A stretch of 64,000 nucleotides of DNA from Gnetum montanum (taxonomy: Eukaryota; Streptophyta; Gnetopsida; Gnetales; Gnetaceae): NCBI GenBank assembly GCA_015680685.1, contig MNCI01000135.1:1-64000 (forward strand), given 5' to 3'. Shown one piece after another: positions 46,550 through 59,495 of this stretch. The first letter of the stretch is position 1; each line of letters begins with the position of its first letter. The position numbers and the translations under genes were made by a program. The notes beneath the pieces were generated by a model. That model was not told the origin of the DNA, made no database searches, and saw only the letters and a list, made by a program, of their open reading frames with translations.

Positions 46550-47815
46550 ATGGAAGAAACATCATACAACAAGCCACCAATGTTGGAAGGCTTGAATGCA
46601 AGGATTCTTTGAATCCATGAAATTCAAAGTTTAGGAATCTAGCCTAGAGGGATACACTCCATCCACCAAAAACACTACAAGTGCTACAAAACCAAGAAGT
46701 GGACTCAAGATGAGAAAGATAAGTTTATGTTTGATTCTAAAGTAACAAAATCGTCTTTAATATGCTTTAAGTAAATCTAAGTTCAATAGAGCAATGGGTT
46801 TCAAAACTACCAAAGAGATTTCAAAGGTTCTAGAAGTTACTATGAAGGTCCATCTATTATTAAGTAATCCAAGCTTCTAGTTTCACAAAGTAAATATGAC
46901 AAATTAAAAATGAAAGGAGAGAAGATAAAAGATTACTTTTCTAGAGCAAGTGACTTAGTTGTAGCTATCAGAGCAACAAGAAAGGTTCTACCTAAAAGTG
47001 ATGTTATTATCAAAATGATAAGAACCTTGTAGCCTAAATTCAGACCTAAAGTAATAGCCATGAAGAAGATTAAGGGCTTCTTAGTCTTGAAGTTTGAAGA
47101 ACTTTAAAGTACACTTATAACTTATAAGATGAATCTCATAAGTGAAGGTGCAATCAAAGAAAAACCCATTACTCTCAAAAGGTCATCAAAGGAGAAGAAT
47201 CCATCTAATCATAAAATAAACAATGAAGATCAATGAAGACTTCAAGTACTGCTAGAACAAAAATGAAAGAGCTTCAATCAAACTTGCATGAAGGGTAAAG
47301 AAAAAAGGAAACATTTCAAAAATTATAATCTTGATGCATCTTCTATAGAATGTTGGATTTATCGTGATAGAGGCCATGTGACCTCCAAATGTCCAAGTGT
47401 TGGCAAGTTGCAAAAGAATTATCCCTCCAAAGATGAAATGAAAGGGAAATTTTCTACTCCAACTACAATGAAGAACATAGTGAGAAGGAAGTGGATAATA
47501 CTACTATAGATTCACATCTTTTTTTCATGGATCTTGCACATGAAAATTTCACAAAATATTTTGAAGAGCCTAAAAGAAATACTAAGGACAAGTACAATAT
47601 GATGCATGAGGAAATTATTTCTTTTTGGAATTTATGCATAAACATGAGAAGAACTCTATATCAGTCCTCTCATTTCAAAGAACACAAGCATGAAGAAGTA
47701 GCAACCTCAAATGAAATGAAATATTTAAATAGATACATTAATGACAAAAAATGTAAGGATCAATTTCATGAAAAGGAGGTACTCAACAATGGAGGACCTC
47801 ATCCTAAACATCAAT
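46550..47815 (+). pseudogene. copia-type gag of the gag-only element
   Basis: ATG at 46,550. Blocks read VQ.SNGFQNYQRDFKGS-like, SKYDKLKMKGEKIKDYFSRA, DVIIKMIRTL and LVLKFEEL, which is the copia gag (UBN2-like) order. A zinc knuckle follows at about 47,350-47,395, CWIYRDRGHVTSKCP, with the second Cys replaced by Tyr. A long Lys/His-rich open frame (47,491-47,817) continues in another frame. Stops and at least one frameshift are present. Gag would coat the element's RNA; partner enzymes would have to come from an autonomous relative. Confidence 0.7.
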
Positions 47816-47817
47816 AA

Positions 47818-49346
47818 TCATACTACTATTTATAAGCAACCAAGATACATAATGGTAAGTATGATTGTAATCTTTATTCCTTCACCTGCTAAATGTAGTC
47901 TTGGTTAGTTTATTTCTAGAAATACTAGTGGTATGAAACTCTATTTAATGGATGTCATTGATTGGAAATCTTAGTAAATCCAAAGAAATCCTCACTTGAT
48001 CTTACAATATGTTGAGTTGCAAATAGAAGAAAATGACCGTCAAGGCTCTAGTAGACATTAAATTGGTTATTGATTGATGAAGTTTCAAAAACCATAAACA
48101 GACATGTCTCCATACTTGATCTTGGCATTGCAATACAGATTTAGTACTATGATGACTATTGATGCATAATTTGATACTAGGAATAAAGAATGCATCTCTA
48201 CAAGTAGCAAGATGATCCAAGAAGAGGATACTATTTTGTAATAGATGCATTGAATTTGGAGAAGCTAGGGGAAAGTCTGGTACATGTGCAAGGGGATCCT
48301 ATCCCTTATCTACAACCATCATTTTCTTGGGGCCACCTATGTAATGGGAGATTTCTAAGACTCTCATAAACATTCAAGTAGCAAGACTTTCCACTTTCAC
48401 ACTTATAACAAAATGAGAAAATAGAGTCTTACAACCCTACTCAACTATGTTGGATTCTAGCAATGGCTCAAAGCTAAAATTGTAAGTACAAGATTAAGTT
48501 TTTATATTACCTTAAGAAGTGTTCTTTAATGCTAGACTTTAGATATATATACCTGATATGATACGACATATTGTTGAGATATCAGGCATGATAGGTATGG
48601 AGCTATTCCTTCTTATGGATGCTTAATCCTTTTTGAGATATTGATTTGAGCATATTTTAATTTTTTTCCCTGCTAGTATTTTCATGGTAATCTATAATTT
48701 CTCTCTCCTTGCAATGGAATTAATTTGCATTATCTTTTTGCTGATGTTTGAGAAGAAGAAGAGATTTTAGAGTTAAGTTCATGAGGTGACTTACTTTACA
48801 TTTGGTAATAGTTTGTATATGGTAAATACTATTTGCTGAGACTTGGTTATTATTACTGTGGACATAGTCTTCATACTTATATGACTAATCTTGATTTAAT
48901 ATTTTTGGCATATACAGTAGATAGTGTTCTTAATAGCTTTCCTATATGATATATTCTTGGATACATACTTTTGTTTATCATGACATGATGTTTCAAAGAC
49001 AAGATACTTGTTTTTCAATGCTTAGCCTTTTATTTTACATGGAAGCTTTCCTGGATAGCAATTGAAAGGCTTTGATTATATTTTTTTTAGTGCTTAATAT
49101 ATTATATACTTTGGACTTGCATGTCAGATAGGATTGGATATTTTTTGTTGTGACTAATTCATGGTTAGCCCTATGAGATCATTTCTAATGGATGTGTAAT
49201 GATTAATTGTTATCCATCTCCTTTTCAATTCTTGTTGCCATAGGATTACTCTTTAGCATTTTATATAATTGTGATTTTAATTGCCTATCTAATACTATTT
49301 ATTATGTTATTATGTTAATCTATTTTCTCAAGTTTTTAACATTACC
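47818..49346 (+). other. Internal non-coding region of the gag-only element
   Basis: No pol motif found; T-rich toward the 3' end. Confidence 0.4.
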
Positions 49347-49360
49347 AAAAAGGGGAAGAT
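49347..49360 (+). other. Polypurine tract of the gag-only element
   Basis: AAAAAGGGGAAGAT directly precedes the LTR start TGTTGAC. Confidence 0.75.
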
Positions 49361-50457
49361 TGTTGACATTTTGGAATGTCAAAATCTTGGAAAATGGAGA
49401 ATTTGGAGAGTGTACATATGAGATCTTGTAGGAGCATGATGAAATCCATATAAGAGCATGTTGAGACCAATATGAGAGCTAAGTTGTCAATCTCAAGTAA
49501 CAAAGTCTCAACCAAGATTGTAAGAACTTGGAAGAAGTCACAAGGATGTACGACATCTAGAAGTCAAAAGAAGATGCTCCAGTGTTTGCTAGAACATCCT
49601 AGAATAATAGAAGATGTCTTAGTTGCAAAGCTCAATTTCAAGCTAGACGTCCTAGAAAAATAGCAGATGTCCCAAGTGTTGTTGAGATGTCCCAATCAAG
49701 ACGTCTCATGTAAGATGTCCTAATAAAAGTGACATGTTCCACTTGAAAGCATATGAAAGTTAGTAAGACATCTCAAGCTTGAATGAGATGTTCAACCTAG
49801 CCATTTTCTAACCATTGTATGAACTCCAATGATCATTTGACAATGACAAAGGCTATGAAATAGATGATATAATTGTGGAAAATAAAAGTCACTATTCACA
49901 TGAATATTTCCATCATTGTATACATCTAGTGAAATTTTTATACTTTAATTCTTTATTTTTTAGTAGAGTATTGTAATTGTTGAGAGCCTCAAAGTAAGTA
50001 ATATGTAATTCGAGTACACGATCTTCTTGATCTTTCTTTTCTCCCTTTGTAAGCCTTGCAAGATTGATGTGCTTCTTGTAGAAAGGCATCCTTGAGCTTG
50101 TTGGAACCTTAAGGGGTTGGGTGTGTTTCTGAGCAAATACACCCCAAGCGAAGCTCAAGATATTCTAAAGGTTGTCCAATCCTTGAAATAATATTTTGTG
50201 CCTATTGGGACCTTGCAAGGATGGGTGTGTTTCTATGTCAAAACAACCCTTGTAGAGCTCAAACCTTATAAAGGTTGTGGTTTCCTTGAAACCATGTTTT
50301 TGAAGAAACAAAGTTCGAAGGTATGCAAGGATTCTACCCTCAAAATGTGCACATACCTACATTGGTGAATCATGTACATCTATGTGTAGTTTTTATTACA
50401 ATTTTGATTTTAATTGGTGTAACTTATTCAACCCCTCTTCTAAGTTCTCAATCTTCA
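49361..50457 (+). repeat. 3' LTR of the gag-only element (LTR-C)
   Basis: 1,097 bp. Has two intact GACGTC sites (49,646-49,651 and 49,700-49,705) among about ten variants. Confidence 0.88.
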
Positions 50458-51036
50458 AGTAACCTAAGTTTGATAATCCTTATCTTGTTCACCAATTCTT
50501 CTTATTATTTATAATCAAAGTTTAGTCTCTTAGAAGTCCAAATATCACCCATACATAAGCTTATTAAGGCCAATTCAAAAAAATACACCATTTCAATCTT
50601 TGAAAACTATGAAAATCAAACTTATTTTTTGCACTAGAAACCATGTCTAGTCTGTAATACTAATTGAAAAGATTTCAATGGTAGCAATTTCACGTTAATT
50701 AGACTTACAGTTTAAGAGATATCGAGGTTTGAAATTTCTTGTAAATTTTGTTTTAATAAAATTGAAACTTAAAACTATATAAAGTTAAAAATATATTTAA
50801 AATAAAAATATAACTTAATTTCAAAAGTTGGGTTCAAGAATTAAATCCATAACATTAAAACCTAGAAATCTAAGTCTCAAAGATCATTACACAAGCAATC
50901 AAGCTAAGTGTTCTATTTGTGATAAAGAGAGCACATCATAATAATGTATCACTTTTAAATTTTAAATTAAAAAATTAAAAAATAAATGAAAAATATTTTT
51001 TGTAGTCATGCTGATCGACAAGGATTGTGTTAACCC
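50458..51036. other. No gene recognised
   Basis: AT-rich. A weak tRNA-like (minus) segment near 50,830-50,925 was noticed but is not firm. Confidence 0.3.
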
Positions 51037-51038
51037 AT

Positions 51039-51095
51039 GAAAGGGCCACAATGCCCTACAAGGAGTACACTATCTATAAAAGGGCCACGTAGCCC
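51039..51095. repeat. Pair of AGGGC…GCCCT hairpins beside a TATA box
   Basis: AAAGGGCCACAATGCCCT (51,039-51,056) and AAAGGGCCACGTAGCCCT (51,078-51,095), each able to fold, are separated by CTATCTATAAAA. Confidence 0.5.
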
Positions 51096-51500
51096 TCATG
51101 GTTGTGCCTTCACCTCCAAGCCTATGCTACAAGTTTGTCATTACACAATCGCCTCCAAACTTACACCACCAATTTTTTGTCATATTGTCATCCTTGTTTC
51201 TTGCCATCACCTTGCTTGCTATACTCTACTGCTACCCAATCTCCTTGTGCTCGTTGCTTACCCCTGGCCATCGCAACCTCCTTCTTCCTACCTCTTATTT
51301 ACGTTACCCACTTGGTATTTTTCTATGCAATCAAATCTGTCACTACCAACCATTGTCGTGTCATACCTACTTGCTAGCTCCAACTTCCCATGCCCTACCT
51401 TACTATCCTACACCTGCCTTCTACATTTTTCTTTCAATTTTCACCTTACCTACCCATCCCCCTTAAACCCTCATTGTGAAATCTACTAAGATTTGTGACA
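51096..51500 (+). other. Pyrimidine-rich stretch with three overlapping open frames
   Basis: All three plus frames are open because the strand is C/T-rich (Leu/Pro/Ser/Thr translations). No motif; coding is doubtful. Confidence 0.25.
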
Positions 51501-51756
51501 ATACACATCCATAGATACTATGAGCACCCCAAATTCATACTACCATATTTGCAGTAATAGTGATCTATGATGTTCACAGGCATCGTGACCAAGATAGATG
51601 CCTACTAAAAATGGGTAGCCAAATTTTTAAAAAGTCCATTAAATTTAAAAATTTCATCAATTGATGAAATAATTTTACTTTTGGGCCTAGGCAAGATAGA
51701 ACAAGTCTTAAATAATTATTACTTTGGACATTTAAATAAATCTAGGAATTTTCTCA

Positions 51757-51819
51757 GGTAGTTAGATGATTAAGCCTTAAGAGTTAATTCTAGAAAATGG
51801 AAGGTCATGTGTTTAAACC
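51757..51819 (+). repeat. tRNA-like segment (possible SINE head)
   Basis: A-box-like GTAGTTAGATGATTAAG and B-box-like GTGTTTAAACC at suitable spacing. Weak. Confidence 0.3.
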
Positions 51820-54800
51820 TTAGCTTCAAAATTTTAACTTTTAACACTTAATTTTATTAACATCAAATTTTAAATCATTTATATTTTTAGTAAAATCTTT
51901 TAAATGCCATAACTTTCCCTTAAAGGTCTACTTCTAGTAAATGAATGGTCATTTCTAGTAGATTTTGACCTTTTAGATGTAATGGAAAAGTTAGATTTGC
52001 TATATGGGATCTTAAAAATTAATTTCTAATTTGATCTTTTAAAATATTCCTTAAGATCCTCAAAAGCTTAATTTAGCATAACTCCAACTTTTGATGTCCA
52101 TATCTAATATATAAATAGTCATTTTTGATATTTTTTAGCATTGTAAATCCAATGGTGATGTCAGATTGATCATCTAGAAGATAATAATTCGAAAATAGTT
52201 TAAATCATATCTTAGTAGGTCATAACCTAGATCAACTAACCTAGCCTAGTAATCTAATGATTGATATTAACAAGTCTAACCAATTTTAGCCATCTTGGAT
52301 CTTACAAATAGGTAATTAAGCTATATGTATAGCTTGATGTAGGTAACCAACTCCTAGTGTGTCATTAGGTACATTGCCAAAGTCTGTGAAGATAGAAAGA
52401 TTATTATGAGTTAAAGAAATGTAGTCAATCATTAGTAACCTAATGAATCAAATAGTTGAAGAATTAGTTGGTAAACTAATACAATGAAGATTTATATTAA
52501 TCCAACCAAAAACTAGATCAATTTCGCAAAGATCGATAATCATGAAGAATCATAGCCTTACCCTGACAAGGTGTATGATACCCATGAGAGGAAATGAGCC
52601 AAGTGAGAATTTAGGAATAAGTATGAAGATAGTGGCATATAATGCACTTGCAAGGTTCCTTGCCAATAAAATACAATACCTGCTGTGTTTAGCTTAGGCC
52701 TTGGACTAGCATGAAGATTAATACTAATGCATCCTAGAAGAATTGCAAAACATGAATGTTTATGTTCTTTATTTACAAGAAGTCTTTCCATGGAAATTTT
52801 TATACCAATTCCAACATAATTTAGGAAAGTTGGCATATGAAGATGTCTACAAGTAAAAAGGTTCTTATGAAGGTTCTTTCTTTAAGCCATACAAACTAGC
52901 CTACTACAAGAACCACAAAATAAATGATTGTGCAATCTTCTACAAGGAGCTAAGTTCAAGCTAATATGAAGGTTCAAATAAATATTAGAAGAAATTATTT
53001 TAGAAATTTCAAAACTTCAAGTTATGGGAAAGAAAGAAAGATCAAATTTTTAAAGAAGCCACATAGCCTCGGTATTGGTACTTAAAATGAGATCATCAAG
53101 GAGATGTGTTTGTATGGTTAACATACATTTGATGGTTGACCTAATTTATTTAGACATCAAAATCTATCAAGTATCTTACTTAATTAACCAAATCAAGAAA
53201 TTATTAAAGTACAACTTATTACTACCTTACCCTATTCTCAATCTAGTCTCATTTATCCATTGTGAAGACTTCCATGTGATAGTCAAAANTTATCAACACT
53301 TACCTTAATCTCTAACTAATGAAAAAAGGTGAATTAATGATCTACCAACCACCAACCACCAACCACCAGTTCTTTCTAGGGTTACATAAAGTGCAACTCA
53401 TATGTCTAGTTATTGAAGTGAAGGTAGGGTAAATCCTTTTTTGCTATTTGTATTACTGAAAATATTTTACTTGTTAAATTTAAAATTATAAATTAAATAA
53501 TTAAGGAGGAATAGAAATAAGAGATGGAAGTAAGTATAAGTAAATCCCTAGTTTTAATCAACCTATGGGATCAACGGATGTATTCGTAATTCTGCTATAA
53601 GGAATATATGGTTAGATGGCCTTATTCAAGATGGTAGGGTTTGATATAGCACCTCAACTTCTTTCTTAGGAATTAACTACAATAGCATAGTAACTCAAAA
53701 TAATTAGATATTACATCAAATGTACTCTAAGATCTCAATGAAGAAGGTTGCTGATCCATCTTCAACAAATAATTGATAAACTATAACTCTTGATAAATAC
53801 TATTCATGAGCATCATTAGTTCTTAGATTATGGGACTCAAATTGTCCATTAAAGATTCAAAATAAATAGACTAAGCACTAGCCAATGGAACTGCATGATG
53901 AATGGATGAAAATGTCTTCTTCAAATTAGGTTCTTCTTCNGATCATTAATGTGGACTTGTTTGAGGATGAATGAAAGCTAAAGAAGTTAGTTTGTCATGT
54001 CTCCATCCGCAAATGTAGCCATTTTGTAACAAAGATGGTGTTGCTTTGTAACAAATAACATGATTATTATAATAAAACCTAAAAGGACACATTGTAATAA
54101 TAAGCATGTCTATTTAGGTGATCTCTGAGGATTTGATCTAAGCTATTTATAGACCAAAACTTTAGGTTTTACCAGCATAGAGTTATAGAGTTGGTAAAGA
54201 TGAGTAACAGGTATTAGATAAAGTAAAATAGAAAGGTGACTAGTCATTCCTTCTAATTAGATACAAGCCTAATTATGGTGGCAATGCTAAATTACCTCTA
54301 AGGAGTAAATATTAGAGAAAGATAATCCTAAGGAACACTCAAAGCATGACCTAGATACATTATTCCCACATCAATAAACTTTTCTTTTTATTCCTTCTAC
54401 ACTTTTCCTATTACATTCATTACACATAATGTCAAATGTTATATATATTTGATATTTTTCTTGACATTTGGAAATGAGATGTCACATATAGGTTATAGCA
54501 ATGTTAAGCTAACAAATAGAAAAATCATGTAACTAGCTATGGAATTAAAATGTTAAGCAAAGTAAAATTTAAACAATAAATCAGAGAGATTAAGAATCAT
54601 TAAGATAAGTAAGTAGAAGGTTAAAATCAAAACTATGAACATGATTAAGCAACAAGTTAATAAATTAAAAATTCTAAGAAAAACAATTGATATCTTAAAC
54701 AATAATTTAGAGGTATGCATGGATTAAGAATCAATTTCAAGAACAAAGGAGATATTAAAGATGAAGGATAAAAAGGATGAAGATTTAAACATAAGACCTT

Positions 54801-55620
54801 AGAATCAAGAAAATAAACAAAATAAAAAAAAGTTAAAAGATTTCAACAAGATAGAGATGCTTAGTCATGAATCATCATCTAGTTTTATCCTTTTAGTAAC
54901 AAAATCATGGGCATAACACTATCAGTTTAGACAAGTTTCTATAGAGAATGTATTTTACATCTCCTCATTTTTTGCCACTGAGCTTTAAAATGAGCTCTCT
55001 TAGGTGGTTTCCTCTCATTTGATTTAATTCCTCATGAAGAGCTACTCAGGCTTTTACTTGAAGTTGTCCACAGGTTTTCAACCTCAATATTGCTAGTGCT
55101 TCTAGATCTTGACTATGTTACTACCTTAGCCTCTCACTTGCATTTATTACATCTTGCCTTCTTGATCAAATCAAAAGAATCTAATGAAGAGGTTGAGAAG
55201 GTCATTATTACTCTTAGGACCCATCAATAATTAGTAGCATAATCGATTCTTCCTCTTTGATGTTTGATGTGCATCACAAGCCTTGACCTTGGCACTCCCT
55301 CTGATTAATTTTTCTAGAAATTATTTCAGCCCTCTAAGCCCCTTCCTAAGTAACTAGTTCCTTCTTAGTTTATTAATCTTGAGGCTAGAGAAACCTTAAA
55401 CATGTAGGTTCTAAGCATGCTAAGGTCCATTTATTTTTATACTAAAGCTTCTTCAAAGAGTTCATACTCTCAATGGAAGAAGTGTTGCTTTCCATCATTC
55501 TCTTCCTATGGGAGGAATGGGCCTAGCATTTTTGTTTCTCTACTCTAGAGATTCCCTATGCTTCCCCTTGACATTTATAGCCCACTATGGTGACGACCGA
55601 TTTCTAGTTCCTTCTACAAG
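51820..55620. other. No gene recognised
   Basis: Scattered short frames only. Contains a CAACCAC repeat at 53,342-53,369 (four units) and single N at 53,289 and 53,940. Confidence 0.3.
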
Positions 55621-56477
55621 ACCTAATGGATATCCTTTATGACAACCACCTAAATAGTCACGTGCCACCTCATAGTAAGGATCCATGAACTTCCAAAAAA
55701 ATCCTGATATGAAGGTCACAATTAATGATAGATGTAGACCTAATGGGTATGAAAATTATCACCCATGTACATCAAACCCTCCTATTAGTTTTTGTCTATC
55801 AATTCTTTTTATGGTGTCTCTACTAGGTTTGTATTTTGTTGCCATATTATCTGTGTTCCATTAGAAGAAAGCTATTTTTTGTCAATGATTATAAAATCCT
55901 CCATAGTTTCATATCTAAGTATGTTGAAATTTTAATTCCCTTTGTTGGATCCAAATCATTTTTTGTAACTTGATCCTCTGTGAGATACACATGTCTAAAT
56001 GTCTAATTTTGTACTTTTTGGTCTTTTATCATGCATGGCCCAATGGGTGTCCTTTCTAACAACTACCTAAGCAATCATGTGCTACCTCCTAACAAGAAAC
56101 CCTTGAACTTCAACTGAATCATTGAATGGTAGTTTTAATTAGGTGGAATAATTAAAGATGTATACTTGATGTCTATGACAACTATCATCCATGTACATCA
56201 AACCCTCTTGGCAATTTTTGTTAATTGGTCATTTTTAAGAATGGGTTTTGGGATGTTCTTGGTAGGTTTTTATTTTGTTATTGCAATGTCTATGTTACTC
56301 TTGGGAAAGGATAATTTTTATTAGTGTTTGCCAAATCCTTAATAGTTGCATGTCTAAGTGTGTTTAAAGTTTAATGCCCCTTGATGGATCCCAATCATTT
56401 TTTGTAACTTGGTTCTTTAAGAGATACGTACATCTACATGTTTAATTTTTTACTTTTTGCTCTTTTATCATTAAAAT
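55621..56477. repeat. Diverged tandem duplication, about 420-bp unit
   Basis: Units 55,621-56,038 and 56,039-56,477 share ATGGGTGTCCTTTCTAACAA-like starts, CCATGTACATCAAACCCTC, GATCCAAATCATTTTTTGTA-like blocks and CTTTTATCAT ends. Confidence 0.75.
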
Positions 56478-56687
56478 ATCATTATTATCACATTCCCCTC
56501 AAAAATTGGTAAGATAACTTTCTTTTTATTATGAAATTAATAATAATTGTTTTTGCTACTGTTATTTCATAAAAATAAGAATAGTTGATGGATAAAGCAT
56601 TAATTGTAAAATTTTTTACTAATTTGAAATTATGATTACTAATTTATTAATTTTGATATTTAAAAGTTAACAAGTTGGATATTATTA

Positions 56688-56750
56688 GGAATTGAACTCA
56701 TGATCTCATAAATAAAAATTTTTAATGAAAGTCATTATGTCTTTTTCTAG
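56688..56750 (-). repeat. tRNA-like segment adjoining a SINE
   Basis: On the minus strand GAGTTCAATTCC is a good B box; the A box is weak (near 56,730). Possibly an older SINE head into whose 5' side the next SINE inserted. Confidence 0.3.
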
Positions 56751-56763
56751 TTTACATGATTTT

Positions 56764-56921
56764 AGAGGTGTTAGAACCTAAAATATGTGAAATATACATA
56801 CACCCCAAGATATATAGTCCACATAGAACTTTATTACTCAACATCACCCACTAGAATTAAACCCATGACTTTGAGTTTCCAAATCAATAGTCTTACCACT
56901 ATGCTAACGCCTCATTGTTAT
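56764..56921 (-). mobile_element. tRNA-derived SINE, copy 1
   Basis: On the minus strand the head reads AACAATGAGGCGTTAGC, A box TTAGCATAGTGGTAAGAC, B box ATGGGTTTAATTC, then a body with ATCTTGGGGTGTATG. It is flanked by TTTACATGATTTT (56,751-56,763) and TTTACAAGATTTT (56,922-56,934), a 13-bp TSD with one mismatch. A second copy is at 62.2 kb. Confidence 0.65.
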
Positions 56922-56934
56922 TTTACAAGATTTT

Positions 56935-57700
56935 GGTTTTGAATGACCACCATTTTTCATGAATCTCTATGCCTCCATCTCCATTCATATTATTGGGATG
57001 TAGCTTAATCTTTTTGAATTCTATTATTTTTCTATCTAGATAATGTTCCATCTTGGATAAGACTATGTATTTCTTTAGTTGTCATGTATATTTAGTTTCA
57101 TCTATTAAGAAATTATTAACATGATCTACCAATAGGGATTCTCAAAGCTATTATGTTTAATATCTCCTTCATGTTCTTTTCGTCTAGTATCAATGCTTCT
57201 TCCACTTTTCCTAATGTATACTTTCCCACAAAAACATTTTAGAGAGGGGGAGGAGGATGTGACAAGTGGAATGTTAGATCCCTATAATAATAATAATTAT
57301 TCTAAGTACATTAGATTAAAGAAGAGTCTAAAGCAAAGGCCTATTAGTTTTGAGGATGTATTTTTAGATTTTCATCCTTATAACCAATCTTGAAAACCCT
57401 CCCCTATGGGATAGGAAAAGAATCATGCATTACCCTTGTTCAAAAGTACTATTATGGGTTTTCACTTCTTACTGAAGGATTTCTTATAAATAGAAGGAGA
57501 AAACTTTCTATAAAGATAAAGGAATACATCAATTAAAAATAAGGAATAAATAGTGACAAAAGCTAAAGGCTTTCCATCCTTAATCATCCAAGACAAAAAG
57601 AAAATAATATTCTAGAAAATAAATTAATTTTTCAACTTTCATTAGAACCTTTTTTTTGTTTAAACTTCTAGCTGAAATGTGGTATCTTTAAGAATATGAT
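56935..57700. other. Mostly unassigned; possible gypsy tail
   Basis: The frame 57,193-57,393 (+) has FREGEEDVTSG, reminiscent of the end of some gypsy polyproteins, but it is too short to call. Confidence 0.25.
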
Positions 57701-57719
57701 ATTTAACTCATGAAGAAAG

Positions 57720-58935
57720 ATCATAATTATACTCTTGCTATTGGAAATTGATTGCATACCAGAGCTTCCAAATAGAGTAGAGAACAAGCTATCAAAGACA
57801 CTTCCAAATGCAGAGAAAGAAAGTAGACAAATCAATTTGATCACTAAGAATGATTTCATTGATGCTTGGTTAAGTTATCACAAATTATGGATGTCCATTT
57901 CTAAGCATGCTATGCACCATGAAACTCATAAAAACATAAGATAAATAGTCTTTACTTCCACAAAGAGGACATTAAGAAGAAACAATTCTCATATGTTTAA
58001 GACAAATGTTAATAGGAAGACTTTGATGACTAAGAAACCATAAAAACATATGAATTTTTGAAAAGGTCAAAGCTTTCCAAGTATTTTTCATTTTCATCAT
58101 CCAAAAGTACAATGATAATTGCCTATTCTAGATCTTATTGAATTTGTTATGAATAAAATCATTATTTGGAATAATCTTGTATGCAACTTTGAAATTAAAA
58201 ATAGATACAGATCTACCATCCTTCCAAAAAATATTTGAAAAAGCCTAATGCAAACTATTATTAACTTCAAATAAGTTTTCGAGATCAAAATTTAATTTTT
58301 CAAAATCTATTTTTCTCTTTTTATTCAAACCATAGAAGCTACAAGCCTTCTTCCATTTCATCCATATTTCATGCATATTTTGATAGGTTACTAAAGTAAT
58401 ACCAAACTTGCTATAAGTGGTACATAATCTAGATGAACTAGTAGCCCAAGTTCTTTCATTAAAAGAAAGCCACTATGAGCTAGTTTACTTAAACATATCT
58501 CCTTAAACTATAATATGATTATAATTCTAATACTTACTAAGCTTGCACTATGTCTTCCAAACATGTTTAAGAACTAAAGAACCAAGGATAGAAATGGCCT
58601 CAAGAAAAAGAAGACAATGAAGAAAGTTATTAAATGACCAACTATTATCATTTTTAAGTTTTCTTGACATACGTTTATTTCTTAAAATGAGCATTCAAAC
58701 ATCATCTCTATCAATTTAATTTGCAATCCATTTTTCTTTAAGAGAAATACCCTAGTTATAACAACTAATAAGGCCATGTCCTTCATCTTTTTTGCTACTA
58801 TTGCAAATATTCCAAGCAAATCTAGAAAATCCTTTTCTATGTTTCTTAGTAGACCAAAGAAATTGACAAATAATATGATCAATTCTAGTACCTTTGTAAT
58901 CAAGACTTTCTAGGAACACCAATTTATAATTTTTA
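57720..58935 (-). pseudogene. LINE (L1-type) 3' end with zf-RVT-like domain
   Basis: Minus-strand frames read HIICQFLWSTKKHRKGFSRF, AWNICNSSKKDEGHGLISCY and ISLKEKW (about 58,890-58,730), the region after the LINE RT core. They end with WKALTFSKIHMFLWFLSHQS, LPINICLKHMRIVSS and CPLCGSK (about 58,070-57,950), the zf-RVT domain typical of plant LINE ends. Many stops occur. It is truncated on its 5' side at about 58,935, where Penelope-like sequence begins. Confidence 0.7.
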
Positions 58936-59480
58936 TTCAATGGATTGTAATATGGTTTTAATAATCTCTTTTCTTAATAATATTCCTAGTTTATTAAAAT
59001 TGCCTATATGGTAAGTTAATATTACTATTATCTCTTTATAATTTTCTTTATTCTTAATAAAATCTTCATATGGTTCTTTATCATCAATATAATAGTTTAG
59101 AAATTTTTGCCTTTTAGTATGCTAGTTGTTAATGTTATCATTTTGAGCCTTTTTAATGATTTTAAAGTTATAACCATTTAATCTACAAACATGATTGAGA
59201 TGTTTAGGTTCTTCTTTTAAGGTTTTCATATTACAAACTTTAAGGGCTCTAAACATTAAGATTCTTAAAACTCCAATCTTCTAAGCAAAGGAAAGGTTGG
59301 AATTAGCATCCAAGTATCTATCTATATGAGTTTTCTTCCTAGAGATTCCACAAGAGCTTTTTGAATTATTATTATTATTCATAATCTTAGTAACATTAAC
59401 ATCTAAGAAAGAAAGAAGTTATTATGTTCTATTTTAATAGTAGATGAAAATTTATAATTAATAGAATTTAGTTATATATG
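58936..59480 (-). pseudogene. Penelope-like RT, C-terminal part
   Basis: Penelope-like elements are retroelements with a telomerase-related RT. On the minus strand SSCGISRKKTHIDRYLDANS (about 59,365-59,305) matches the conserved YRKPTHTDRYLN block. It is followed by VLRILMFRALKVCNMKTLKE, PKHLNHVCRLNGYNFKIIKK (about 59,225-59,150) and LTYHIGNFNKLGILLRKE…IKTIL (about 59,010-58,940), the expected order after the RT fingers and palm. Stops are few. It is separated from the catalytic part by a SINE and is cut off by LINE sequence on its 3' side, so the GIY-YIG nuclease, if there was one, is missing. Confidence 0.75.
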
Positions 59481-59495
59481 AAATTTATTTAATTT
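59481..59495. repeat. SINE target-site duplication, left copy
   Basis: AAATTTATTTAATTT, repeated with one mismatch at 59,671-59,685. Confidence 0.7.

Larger units (their letters stand above)
45425..50457 (+). mobile_element. Gag-only (non-autonomous) LTR retrotransposon, TR-GAG-like
   Basis: LTRs 45,425-46,493 and 49,361-50,457 start TGTTGAC and end TTCA. Flanks are GGTAA (45,420-45,424) and AGTAA (50,458-50,462), a 5-bp TSD with one transition. The primer site TGGTATTAGAGC (tRNA-Met type) lies two bases after the 5' LTR, and AAAAAGGGGAAGAT precedes the 3' LTR. The 2.87-kb internal region contains a gag but no protease, integrase or RT that I can find. The signals resemble Ty1/copia elements that end in AAAGGGGGAGAT. 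Confidence 0.8.

Noticed and set aside
51037-51489. Three overlapping open frames of 91-150 codons
   Set aside because: All arise from a C/T-rich strand with few stop codons. Translations are low-complexity Leu/Pro/Ser/Thr without motifs.
56764-56921. Functional tRNA gene on the minus strand
   Set aside because: A and B boxes are tRNA-like, but the stems do not pair well and a body, TSD and second copy indicate a SINE.
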